From: an uncultured Microscilla sp.
Lineage (GTDB): Bacteria; Bacteroidota; Bacteroidia; Cytophagales; Microscillaceae
DNA length: 38,461 bases
Reading direction: 5' to 3'
NCBI RefSeq assembly: GCF_947493425.1
Contig: NZ_CANLRP010000077.1
Coordinates: 1 to 38,461, forward strand
Positions 32,195 through 38,461 of this stretch are shown in pieces. Numbering within the stretch: the stretch's first letter is position 1; every line of letters begins with the position of its first letter. The position numbers were made by a program, and so were the translations under genes. The notes under the pieces were generated by a model that saw only the letters and a program-made list of their open reading frames with translations, searched no databases and was not told the origin of the DNA.

Positions 32195-33154
32195 TTACGC
32201 TTCTTCTTTCTTAAACAGTGAGTCTACAAACTCATGTTTATTAAAAATCTGCAAATCCTCTATACCTTCACCTACTCCTATGTATTTTACAGGTACTTTG
32301 AACTGATCGGAGATGCCAATGACTACGCCACCTTTGGCAGTGCCATCTAACTTGGTAATGGCAAGGGCAGTTACTTCTGTAGCTTCGGTAAAGGCTTTAG
32401 CCTGAGAAATGGCATTTTGCCCTGTGCTCCCATCCAATACCAGCAATACCTCGTGTGGTGCTTCAGGAATTACTTTGCTCATTACCCGCTTGATTTTACT
32501 CAGCTCGTTCATTAATGGTACTTTGGTTTGTAAACGTCCGGCTGTATCTACAATCACCACATCAGCATTCATCTCTACCCCTTTCTCTACTGCGTCAAAT
32601 GCTACTGATGCTGGATCTTTGTTCATACCGAGCTCAATCACAGGCACCCCTACTCGCTCACCCCATACTTTGAGCTGGTCTACTGCTGCTGCTCTAAAGG
32701 TATCGGCAGCCCCCAGCACCACTTCTTTTCCAGCAAGTTTAAACTGATTGGCTAGTTTACCAATGGTGGTTGTTTTTCCTACTCCATTTACCCCCACAAC
32801 CATTATTACATAAGGCTTGGTGTCTTTGGGCAAGTCAAATTCTTCTACATTATCCTGGTTGCTTTCAGCTAAAAGGTGGGCTATTTCATCTTTGAGAATG
32901 CCGTCAAGTTCATTGGCAAAAAACTTTTCTTTTTTTACTCTCTCCTCTATCCGTTCAATGATTTTGATTGTAGTGTCCACTCCCACATCCGAACTAATCA
33001 ACACTTCTTCCAAGTCGTCTAGTACTTCATCGTCTACTTTCGACTTACCCACTAGCTTTTTACCTAGTTTTGAAAGGAAATTTTTCTTGGTTTTCTCCAA
33101 ACCCTGGTCGAGTTTTTCCTTTTTTTTCTTATTAAAAATACCGAATATTCCCAT
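32195..33154 (-). CDS. ftsY: Signal recognition particle receptor FtsY
   Basis: This 319-residue SRP receptor GTPase delivers ribosome-nascent chain complexes to the translocon. The short N-terminal part is lysine-rich (1-35, membrane-binding). The N domain (about 36-105) contains the DLEEVLISSDVGVDTT helix. The G domain has G1 GVNGVGKTTT (121-130), DTFRAAAVDQL (151-161), VDTAGR (202-207) and TKLDGTAKGG near 268. All GTPase motifs are present. It lacks the long acidic A domain of E. coli FtsY, as is normal in Bacteroidota. It lies downstream of rpmG and the DUF4295 gene but is separated from them by a strong terminator (33304-33338). Confidence 0.97.
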   Translation of the reverse strand: MGIFGIFNKKKKEKLDQGLEKTKKNFLSKLGKKLVGKSKVDDEVLDDLEEVLISSDVGVDTTIKIIERIEERVKKEKFFANELDGILKDEIAHLLAESNQDNVEEFDLPKDTKPYVIMVVGVNGVGKTTTIGKLANQFKLAGKEVVLGAADTFRAAAVDQLKVWGERVGVPVIELGMNKDPASVAFDAVEKGVEMNADVVIVDTAGRLQTKVPLMNELSKIKRVMSKVIPEAPHEVLLVLDGSTGQNAISQAKAFTEATEVTALAITKLDGTAKGGVVIGISDQFKVPVKYIGVGEGIEDLQIFNKHEFVDSLFKKEEA

Positions 33155-33303
33155 GGTATAATTTTATTATTAATTAGTTTGGATTTGCACAAGTAAATCC
33201 TATCAAGTAAGAAGCCGAAACAATAAGAAGCAGTAGTTGGTGCCAAACTGTCAGTTTTTCACCTAAACGCTGCACAACTTTGCCAAGATAGCTCATAAAA
33301 AGA

Positions 33304-33338
33304 TAAAAAAAAAGAAGTTTCACTGGATGAAACTTCTT
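33304..33338 (-). terminator. Rho-independent terminator of the rpmG-DUF4295 transcript
   Basis: On the minus strand an 11-bp stem, AAGAAGTTTCA (left arm at 33328-33338) with TGAAACTTCTT (33312-33322), has a TCCAG loop and is followed by about nine T. It lies 32 nt after the DUF4295 stop codon. Confidence 0.88.
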
Positions 33339-33369
33339 CAGAATATCTTAAAGATAAGTAAGCATAAAA

Positions 33370-33519
33370 TTACTTCAATGCTTCTTTTGCCTCTCCTACT
33401 GGCACCATTTCTTCTTTAAAAGTGTATGCTCCAGTTTTTGCAGACTTCACAGCCTTTACGATTTTCACAAACTTAGCACCTTCTCCGGTTTTAAGTGTTG
33501 CTACGGTTTTCTTTGCCAT
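33370..33519 (-). CDS. DUF4295 small ribosome-associated-type protein
   Basis: This 49-residue basic protein (start MAKKTVATLKTGEGAKFVKI) is the Bacteroidota-specific DUF4295 family, which typically sits between rpmG and ftsY. It is too short for many gene finders. The length, the K-rich composition and the MAKK start match the family as I recall it. It is probably ribosome-associated, judged by the constant neighbourhood with L28/L33, but no function is established to my knowledge. It lies 69 bp after rpmG in the same direction and is followed by a strong terminator. Confidence 0.9.
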   Translation of the reverse strand: MAKKTVATLKTGEGAKFVKIVKAVKSAKTGAYTFKEEMVPVGEAKEALK

Positions 33520-33588
33520 AATTCATTCAAATTTTTTGACTATACAAATTGCCTCTCTCAATACAAGGGAGGGTTTAAGTCATTGAAA

Positions 33589-33771
33589 TTACTTAATTTC
33601 TTTGTGAACAGTATGCTTTTTTAGAACCGGGTTGTATTTTTTCAACTCTATGCGTTGAGTAGTGTTCTTGCGGTTCTTTGTTGTTATATATCTTGACATA
33701 CCAGGCATACCGCTTTTTTTGTGTTCGGTACACTCCAAGATAACTTGAATTCTATTTCCTTTCTTCGCCAT
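33589..33771 (-). CDS. rpmG: 50S ribosomal protein L33
   Basis: This 60-residue L33 starts at ATG 33771 (the frame opens six codons earlier, but MAKKGNRIQVILECTEH is the standard start). The core RYITTKNRKNTTQRIELKKY and the end VHKEIK are typical. It has one cysteine and lacks the two CxxC pairs, so it is the zinc-independent (C-) form. The usual neighbour rpmB (L28) is not upstream here. A -7 box at 33801-33808 starts the transcript. Confidence 0.97.
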   Translation of the reverse strand: MAKKGNRIQVILECTEHKKSGMPGMSRYITTKNRKNTTQRIELKKYNPVLKKHTVHKEIK

Positions 33772-33800
33772 TATTCCAGTAAATTTCAAATTTGAGCACG

Positions 33801-33808
33801 CAAATATA
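33801..33808 (-). promoter_or_regulatory. -7 box for rpmG-DUF4295
   Basis: CAAATATA on + reads TATATTTG on the minus strand, an exact TAnnTTTG match 30 nt before the rpmG ATG. The -33 region is weak. Confidence 0.5.
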
Positions 33809-34071
33809 AAGTATAAAAGGCATAAAGTCGAGTTTATGTCAGGAATTTTTTTTATGAGCCACTATACCCTATATCTTCATTTAACCACCAAAAAACCAAG
33901 TCACTGCTTGCTCTTTTGGCTTGTATGGTGGACTAATCTTCTTAAGACAATATTTTTAACGCAAACTGATTGCGGTGTGGTTTAAGCTCAGGTATGTATA
34001 CTAACGTACAACTTGACTCGCCTGTAAAAGATATATTTTGTACATTGGGTACTTTACCAAACAAATACCAA

Positions 34072-34965
34072 ATGTCTGTTAAACTTATTCATTATTACCG
34101 AGAAAATGCAGAATATCGTCAAGCGTTTTTTGAGCTTGTTCCTCAGATTTTTACTGGAGTATCATTTACTGAGTGGTATAAACGAGGCTGTTGGGATCCA
34201 AAATATCAAGGATACGCTATGTACGACGAAACTACCAGGCAAATGATTGCTAATGTAAGCATTTGCCCCATGGATATATGGCTCAATCATCGTTTGATTC
34301 AAGGGGTACAATTTTCGGCAGTAAGTAGTTTGCCTCAGGCTAGAGGCAAAGGTTATCACCGTAAGTTAATGGAAGCTGTTTTTAAGGATTATGCTCACCA
34401 AACTGATTTATTCTTCTTGTTTGCCAATCCATCGGTTACTGATTTTTACCCTCTTTTTGGATTTCGCCAAGTAAAAGAACACTTATTTCACGCTGCCTAC
34501 CCATCTAACCTGTCTCCTGGTTTTTCGGCAGTACACCTGGATGTAGACCAACCAGATGACTGGCAATTGCTTACTTCGTTTACGGCAAACCGTACCCCAA
34601 TTACTCAAGTATTTGGTGCCGCAAACGATGGCTATATACTAGGCTGGGGCTTGTTATACCCCTTTAGACAAAAGATATTGTACCTGCCTCAACAACAAGT
34701 AATAGTGATAGCTGAAACTAAAGAAGGGGTCTTGTATATATATGACATTCTAACCCAAAAACCTTTATCTGAGATAAACTTTGATGAAGTATTAGAACTG
34801 GTAAGTTTACCCGGAACCCATACTATCGAACTACATTTTACCCCTGAAAAACTCCCTCTAACGGCTACCCCAATAGCAACAAATGGAAACTCTCCCCTGT
34901 TTGTTAAGGGAGACTTCCCGATAGCATCTCATCACTTTAAGTTTCCTGTGATGGCACAAACCTAA
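34072..34965 (+). CDS. GNAT-family N-acetyltransferase (Eis/enhanced-survival type)
   Basis: This is a 297-residue protein from ATG 34072; the frame is open from a TTG at 33970 with an ATG at 33994. I prefer 34072 because MSVKLIHYYRENAEYRQAFF is a normal GNAT start and a TATATTTTG box lies at 34031-34039. An N-terminal GNAT domain with FSAVSSLPQARGKGYHRKLM (acetyl-CoA loop RGKGY) is followed by a second domain with FANPSVTDFYPLFGF, the common end of acetyltransferase domains. The length and two-part layout resemble Eis-like acetyltransferases. The substrate is unknown. It is divergent from rpmG. Confidence 0.78.
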   Translation: MSVKLIHYYRENAEYRQAFFELVPQIFTGVSFTEWYKRGCWDPKYQGYAMYDETTRQMIANVSICPMDIWLNHRLIQGVQFSAVSSLPQARGKGYHRKLMEAVFKDYAHQTDLFFLFANPSVTDFYPLFGFRQVKEHLFHAAYPSNLSPGFSAVHLDVDQPDDWQLLTSFTANRTPITQVFGAANDGYILGWGLLYPFRQKILYLPQQQVIVIAETKEGVLYIYDILTQKPLSEINFDEVLELVSLPGTHTIELHFTPEKLPLTATPIATNGNSPLFVKGDFPIASHHFKFPVMAQT

Positions 34966-35018
34966 ATCTTAGGTTGAACTTTCTTGACTCAACAAATGTT
35001 AAATACTCAACTTACGCT

Positions 35019-35048
35019 TTTGTATTTAATGTAACTATATTAGTTTTG
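35019..35048 (+). promoter_or_regulatory. Consensus Bacteroidota promoter for the DoxX-like gene
   Basis: TTTG at 35019-35022, an 18-nt spacer and TAGTTTTG at 35041-35048. Transcription would start near 35055, 44 nt before the ATG at 35099. Confidence 0.65.
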
Positions 35049-35098
35049 TATGCAACTAACATAAAGGCATCAGTCAACATTATTCTATTTTAACCAAA

Positions 35099-35452
35099 AT
35101 GAGGATACAAAAAATTATTTATTGGGTAGCTACAGGCTTATTATCAGCTATGGTACTTATGTCGGCAGGAATGTATGTGTTCAACTACGAAAAAATAAAG
35201 CTTGTATTTACCAACTTAAGCTACCCCACTTATATTATTTATCCATTGGCTGTAGCCAAAGTGCTTGCTGTAGTGGCCATACTCACTAAAAAATCTGCCT
35301 GGCTCAAAGAGTGGGCTTATGCGGGGCTATTTTTTGATTTTTTACTCGCTCTAGCTGCCCATTTAGCCATCGCAGACGGAGAGCACTACGGAGCCATTGT
35401 AGCATTGGTTCTTTTGACAGTGTCGTATTATTTTGATAGAAAATTTCTTTAG
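35099..35452 (+). CDS. DoxX-like membrane protein
   Basis: This 117-residue protein has four hydrophobic segments (about 7-26, 45-62, 70-88 and 96-113). The pattern IYWVATGLLSAMVLMSAGMY, then PTYIIYPLAVAKVLAVVAIL, then KEWAYAGLFFDFLLALAAHL is typical of DoxX-like (DoxX_2) proteins. Members are small membrane proteins of unclear redox or lipid-related roles. It has its own strong promoter and a terminator 170 bp downstream. Confidence 0.85.
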   Translation: MRIQKIIYWVATGLLSAMVLMSAGMYVFNYEKIKLVFTNLSYPTYIIYPLAVAKVLAVVAILTKKSAWLKEWAYAGLFFDFLLALAAHLAIADGEHYGAIVALVLLTVSYYFDRKFL

Positions 35453-35853
35453 TAGCTCATACTTCCACCTACAGGTTTTAAAAATCAACGCAATACAAAA
35501 CCAATAAAGTTTGTAGAACAGTCTTTAACTTATTGTTTAGAGATGCATTGGCATCTAAGAATTTGAGGCTGTAGTAGCTCAGGTCATTACATAGTTAGGT
35601 TAGAGTTTAGTTATAGATTCGCTAAAAGTCCATAGTCATTGATTATGGGCTTTTTTTATTACCGCTTGCTGTAATATACTTGCCCTATTGCTCTGCCAAC
35701 TACACAGTGGTGATGATAATACCAATAGTTTTCACCTTATCAATTAAAACAACAACGCCCTGACAATTAGCCAAGGCATTGGTTTAAAAAACGTTGGTTA
35801 GAGTCAAAGCATTCAAAGGCAGGTAAACCAAAACCAGCCAACCATCAAAAAAC
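35453..35853. other. Intergenic region, 401 bp
   Basis: Holds the terminator at 35625-35657. No gene is seen. A TAGCTCAG and a GGTTAGAG at 35575-35610 recall tRNA D-arm sequence but no cloverleaf can be built. Confidence 0.5.
35625..35657 (+). terminator. Terminator downstream of the DoxX-like gene
   Basis: AAAGTCCATA (35625-35634) pairs with TATGGGCTTT (35644-35653, one wobble) around a 9-nt loop and is followed by TTTT. Confidence 0.75.
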
Positions 35854-36906
35854 TTAACCTTTGAAATACTCTTTGCCATTTACATCAATATAGCCCATTT
35901 TTTCGCCTATGTTGACCAAGGCAACACCATTTTCGAAGCTTTGGAAAAACTCCACATCTACTTCGTCTAACTGTTGTACATCTGCGGTATATTTTATCGG
36001 AATTACCACTTCACCTTTAGAGTCTATAAAACCATACAAGGCGCCTTGACGCACATACGCGCGCCCATTTTGAAAAGAGCCTACATAGTCGTACTTAAAC
36101 GGTATGGCTTCATTGCCATCTTTGTCCATAAACCCCCACTTTTCGCCCTTTTTTAGAGCTACTAAGCCCTCGCTAAACTCTTGTGCATCGTCGTAAATCG
36201 GCTTTACAATCACTTGTCCCGCTTCATTGATAAACCCATAGCGCTCTTCTTCCATAATAATAGCTCTGCCCTCGAAAAAGCCATAGGCTTGTTCAAAGTC
36301 AAAGTCTATTAACAGCTTACCCTCTGGGCTTATGTAGCCATAGGCTGGTCCATCTTCAAACATTTGGGCTACTGCAATCAAGTGAGTTTGGTTGCCCACA
36401 TCCAAATCATCATAATCAAGCGGTACCATCTGTTGCGTTTTTAGGTCAATGATTTCGTATTGTTCATCGCGAGCCAAAAATGCCAGGTTGTTTTGTACCT
36501 CTATGATAAAGTTGTCGCCCAACTCTACTACTTCATTGCCTTGTGCGTCAATTACCCCATGTTGTTCATCTATTTCTACTTCAGCAAACCCGTTTTTAAA
36601 CAACCCGGCATAATCATATATACAAGGAATCACGAGGTTGTTTTGAGCGTTTACATAGCCATACTTGTCGTCAGACATGACCGCTGCCAGTCCATCTGTA
36701 AAATTGGCAACGTCCTCGTAGTCAGCCGGAACCACTAATTTGCCAGTGGTGTCAATAAAACCAATCAAGCCATCGAGCATAACAGCTGCCAGTCCTTCCT
36801 GAAAAGGGTGCACTTCTTCAAAAGTACAGGGAATAATTACATTGCCTTGTGGGTCAGCAAATCCCCATTTTTCGCCATCACGATAAGGTATCAGTTGTGG
36901 GTTCAT
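35854..36906 (-). CDS. WG-repeat protein
   Basis: This 350-residue protein is made almost entirely of WG repeats: about ten units of the form G-(Y/F)-x-(D/N)-x-x-G-x-x-(V/I)-I-P-x-x-Y-(D/E)-x-x-x-x-F-x-x-G-x-A-x-V. Clear examples begin at residues 14 (WGFADPQGNVIIP), 47 (IGFIDTTGKLVVP) and 81 (YGYVNAQNNLVIP). Some later units are diverged (HGVIDAQG, YEIIDLKT). It has no signal peptide, so it is probably cytosolic, and such proteins probably mediate protein contacts. Its promoter is at 36948-36977. It is monocistronic and divergent from the EEP gene. Confidence 0.9.
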   Translation of the reverse strand: MNPQLIPYRDGEKWGFADPQGNVIIPCTFEEVHPFQEGLAAVMLDGLIGFIDTTGKLVVPADYEDVANFTDGLAAVMSDDKYGYVNAQNNLVIPCIYDYAGLFKNGFAEVEIDEQHGVIDAQGNEVVELGDNFIIEVQNNLAFLARDEQYEIIDLKTQQMVPLDYDDLDVGNQTHLIAVAQMFEDGPAYGYISPEGKLLIDFDFEQAYGFFEGRAIIMEEERYGFINEAGQVIVKPIYDDAQEFSEGLVALKKGEKWGFMDKDGNEAIPFKYDYVGSFQNGRAYVRQGALYGFIDSKGEVVIPIKYTADVQQLDEVDVEFFQSFENGVALVNIGEKMGYIDVNGKEYFKG

Positions 36907-36947
36907 TAAGATATATTTTTAACTTTCTTGTTTAAGGTGTAATCATA

Positions 36948-36977
36948 GAAAAGTATGCACTGCTTTGCAAGGGCAAA
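36948..36977 (-). promoter_or_regulatory. Near-consensus promoter for the WG-repeat gene
   Basis: On the minus strand, TTTG (36974-36977) is followed after 18 nt by TACTTTTC (36948-36955), one base from TAnnTTTG. The start would be near 36941, about 35 nt before the ATG. Confidence 0.45.
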
Positions 36978-37084
36978 CTTGTTTTTTATCAGGTTTTGGC
37001 AAAATCATTTTCTTTAGAGTACTTTTAAGCACCAGAACTTACCTTAAGGTATTCACCTTTGAGGCAAGTTTAACTAATCAAAAA

Positions 37085-38029
37085 ATGTCTCTTATGCCTA
37101 AGTTTGAGAAAATCAGTGCGGCTTTGCTGTTCGCCTTTGCTTTACTTGTACGGTTTCCGCTAGATTACTTTTTATTTGACATTGTACACTCATTTGCTGT
37201 TCAAATAGTTGTGTTATACTTGTGCGTAGCAATACTGAGTTTTATTTGGCAAAAGAAGTGGTTGCTCACCAGTAGTATATTAAGTAGTGTACTCATTAGC
37301 ACATTGTTTATTCAATGGTTTTGGCAGTCGCACCCTGATCCCAAAAACCTGCAAGGTACTGCTTTTAAGGTCGCACATTTCAATGTGTGGAAAAGAAATA
37401 CCCAACACCAAAAAGTGATCACAGTAGCCAAAAATACCGAAGCCGATATTATTTCTTTTGAGGAGGTAAACGATCGTTGGTGGCGAGCACTTAAAAAAGG
37501 ATTGGAAAGCACCTACCCTTACCAATATGTTGTCACCCGTGATGATAATTTTGGTATTGCTATGTTTTCTAAATTTGAGATGCAAAACACTCAAGCCAGG
37601 TATTTTAGTGACCTACCCAGCATCACCACCACTATCGACATGCCTTTTGGCCAGTTGCATTGGGTGTCGTCACATGTATTACCCCCAAAAAACAATGAAT
37701 GGTATCAGCGTCGTAACAGTGACTTGGTAAAAATTGCGGCGTATATGAAAGGCAAAAAAGGATATAAGCTTGCAGTAGGCGATTACAATATTGTGAGTTG
37801 GTCACCTGTGATACAGCGTTTTAAAAAAACTGCCAACTTACTGGACAGTCGTCGTGAGTTCAGCCCATCTTATCCGGCCTGGAGCTGGTTATTGGGGGTA
37901 CCAATCGACCATATTTTTCATTCACTCAATATTCAATGTCTTAGTTTTGGTACTACCGAAACTACCCCGTCCGACCATTGGGGTATTGTGGGGCAATACA
38001 AGGCTATTTTAATTACGAATTACGAATGA
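37085..38029 (+). CDS. Endonuclease/exonuclease/phosphatase (EEP) family membrane protein
   Basis: This is a 314-residue protein from ATG 37085 (the frame opens at 36965 with a non-homologous extension). Three hydrophobic segments (about 10-24, 36-55 and 61-80) place an N-terminal membrane anchor before an extracytoplasmic EEP domain. Catalytic features are HFN with N100, the metal-binding E127 (SFEEVND), H197 in SSHVLPP, GDYN (D233, N235), IDHI (D275, H276) and SDHWG (D297, H298). The usual LQEV is FEEV here. The set is complete, so a phosphodiesterase or nuclease activity is expected; relatives in the phylum are named endonuclease/exonuclease/phosphatase. The last six residues (ILITNYE) fall inside the tandem array at 38010. 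Confidence 0.87.
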   Translation: MSLMPKFEKISAALLFAFALLVRFPLDYFLFDIVHSFAVQIVVLYLCVAILSFIWQKKWLLTSSILSSVLISTLFIQWFWQSHPDPKNLQGTAFKVAHFNVWKRNTQHQKVITVAKNTEADIISFEEVNDRWWRALKKGLESTYPYQYVVTRDDNFGIAMFSKFEMQNTQARYFSDLPSITTTIDMPFGQLHWVSSHVLPPKNNEWYQRRNSDLVKIAAYMKGKKGYKLAVGDYNIVSWSPVIQRFKKTANLLDSRREFSPSYPAWSWLLGVPIDHIFHSLNIQCLSFGTTETTPSDHWGIVGQYKAILITNYE

Positions 38030-38400
38030 ATCAATCACGAATTCACGCGAAGCGACTATGGTCTACCGACTCCGGACTAATATTTAATTACGAATTACGA
38101 ATGGATCAATTACGAATTAAAGCAAAGCCACTATGGTCTACCAACTACCGACTCTGGACTAAATTACGAATTAGTCAATTACGAATTACGAATGAATGCG
38201 AAGCCACTATGGTCTACCAACTACCGACTCCGGACTAATATTTAATTACGAATTACGAATGGATCAATTACGAATTAAAGCAAAGCCACTACGGTCTACC
38301 AACTACCGACTCTGGACTAATATTCAATTACGAATTAGTCAATTACGAATTACGAATGAATGCGAAGCCACTATGGTCTACCAACTTCCATCTACCAATT
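38010..38400 (+). repeat. Tandem repeat array based on heptanucleotides
   Basis: Units of about 75-82 bp carry AATTACG heptamers, a CCACTATGGTCTACC core and a CTACCGA-type heptamer block (CTACCAA-CTACCGA-CTCTGGA). The GGTCTACC core recurs at 38060, 38135, 38211, 38293 and 38375. Units alternate in two subtypes (AATTAAAGCAAAG versus AATGAATGCGAAG), giving a dimer of about 151-164 bp. It has no spacers of unique sequence, so it is not CRISPR. It resembles the short tandemly repeated repetitive sequences of other genomes. Confidence 0.85.
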
Positions 38401-38461
38401 TCATAATCTACTGATAATCAGGAAGCTATTTTTTGTATTTGATAGCCCATTCTTAGAGCTT

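Noticed and set aside
33970..34071. 34-residue N-terminal extension of the second GNAT
   Set aside because: It starts with TTG and contains a probable -7 box, and the extension has no domain character; ATG 34072 is preferred.
35560..35625. tRNA gene or tRNA remnant
   Set aside because: TAGCTCAG and GGTTAGAG resemble D-arm sequence, but the spacing is wrong and no acceptor, anticodon or T-stem can be formed.
38010..38400. CRISPR array
   Set aside because: The repeats are themselves built of heptamers and the intervening sequence is also repeated in every second unit; there are no unique spacers and no cas genes.

Overview
The window looks like chromosome from a marine Cytophagia-type member of the Bacteroidota, close to Microscilla. 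The DNA is AT-rich. Several genes have promoters of the Bacteroidota type (TTTG, about 19 nt, TAnnTTTG). rpmG and a DUF4295 gene lie beside ftsY, an arrangement specific to the phylum. The rest of the gene content also fits: WG repeats, CHAT/TPR proteins, TPR-SpoIIE phosphatases and STAS/SEC14-like proteins. Identifications come from reading motifs and translations; no database search was possible.

Layout. 0-5 kb: a FAD oxidoreductase (-), an unrecognised protein (+) and a membrane GAF-SpoIIE phosphatase (-). 5.4-7.3 kb: an ERI-1/KapD-like DEDDh exonuclease and a membrane-anchored ATP-grasp protein. 7.3-8.3 kb: about 1 kb without a gene, packed with hairpin repeats and ending in a strong promoter with an operator-like dyad. 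8.3-10.1 kb: a ParB-domain protein fused to what looks like a catalytically dead DNA adenine methyltransferase, the most unusual protein here. 10.3-13.4 kb: a thiamine-diphosphate acetolactate-synthase-like enzyme and an aldehyde dehydrogenase (one operon, -). 13.6-15.4 kb: a sterol desaturase-family hydroxylase coupled to a lysine-rich protein with three exact 20-residue repeats, then a STAS/SEC14-like protein. 15.4-17.1 kb: a gene-poor stretch with small ORFs and remnants. 17.1-23.3 kb: a redoxin-like exported protein, an ABC ATPase and membrane partner split by a MITE-like element, a TPR-CHAT protease-like protein and a small coiled-coil protein. 23.5-31.2 kb: FadD, an LRR-TPR protein, small hypotheticals, a GNAT and a TPR-SpoIIE phosphatase. 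31.7-33.8 kb: a broken lipoprotein gene, ftsY, DUF4295 and rpmG. 34-38 kb: a second GNAT, a DoxX-like protein, a WG-repeat protein and an EEP-family hydrolase whose 3' end runs into a heptamer-based tandem array.

The clearest undescribed pattern is repeat biology. At least three 155-200 bp elements (10153-10308, 18751-18947, 27183-27373) and one fragment (23367-23402) share a common plan: terminal inverted repeats, an AAAATAA-type subterminal block, a GTGCCTCGTCT-type block and a central hairpin TAGC-loop-GCTA. The outer stem bases of that hairpin vary in a compensating way. Two of the elements have direct repeats at the edges, and one supplies the end of a neighbouring coding sequence. A second hairpin family sits at 7451-7609, and a heptanucleotide array closes the window.
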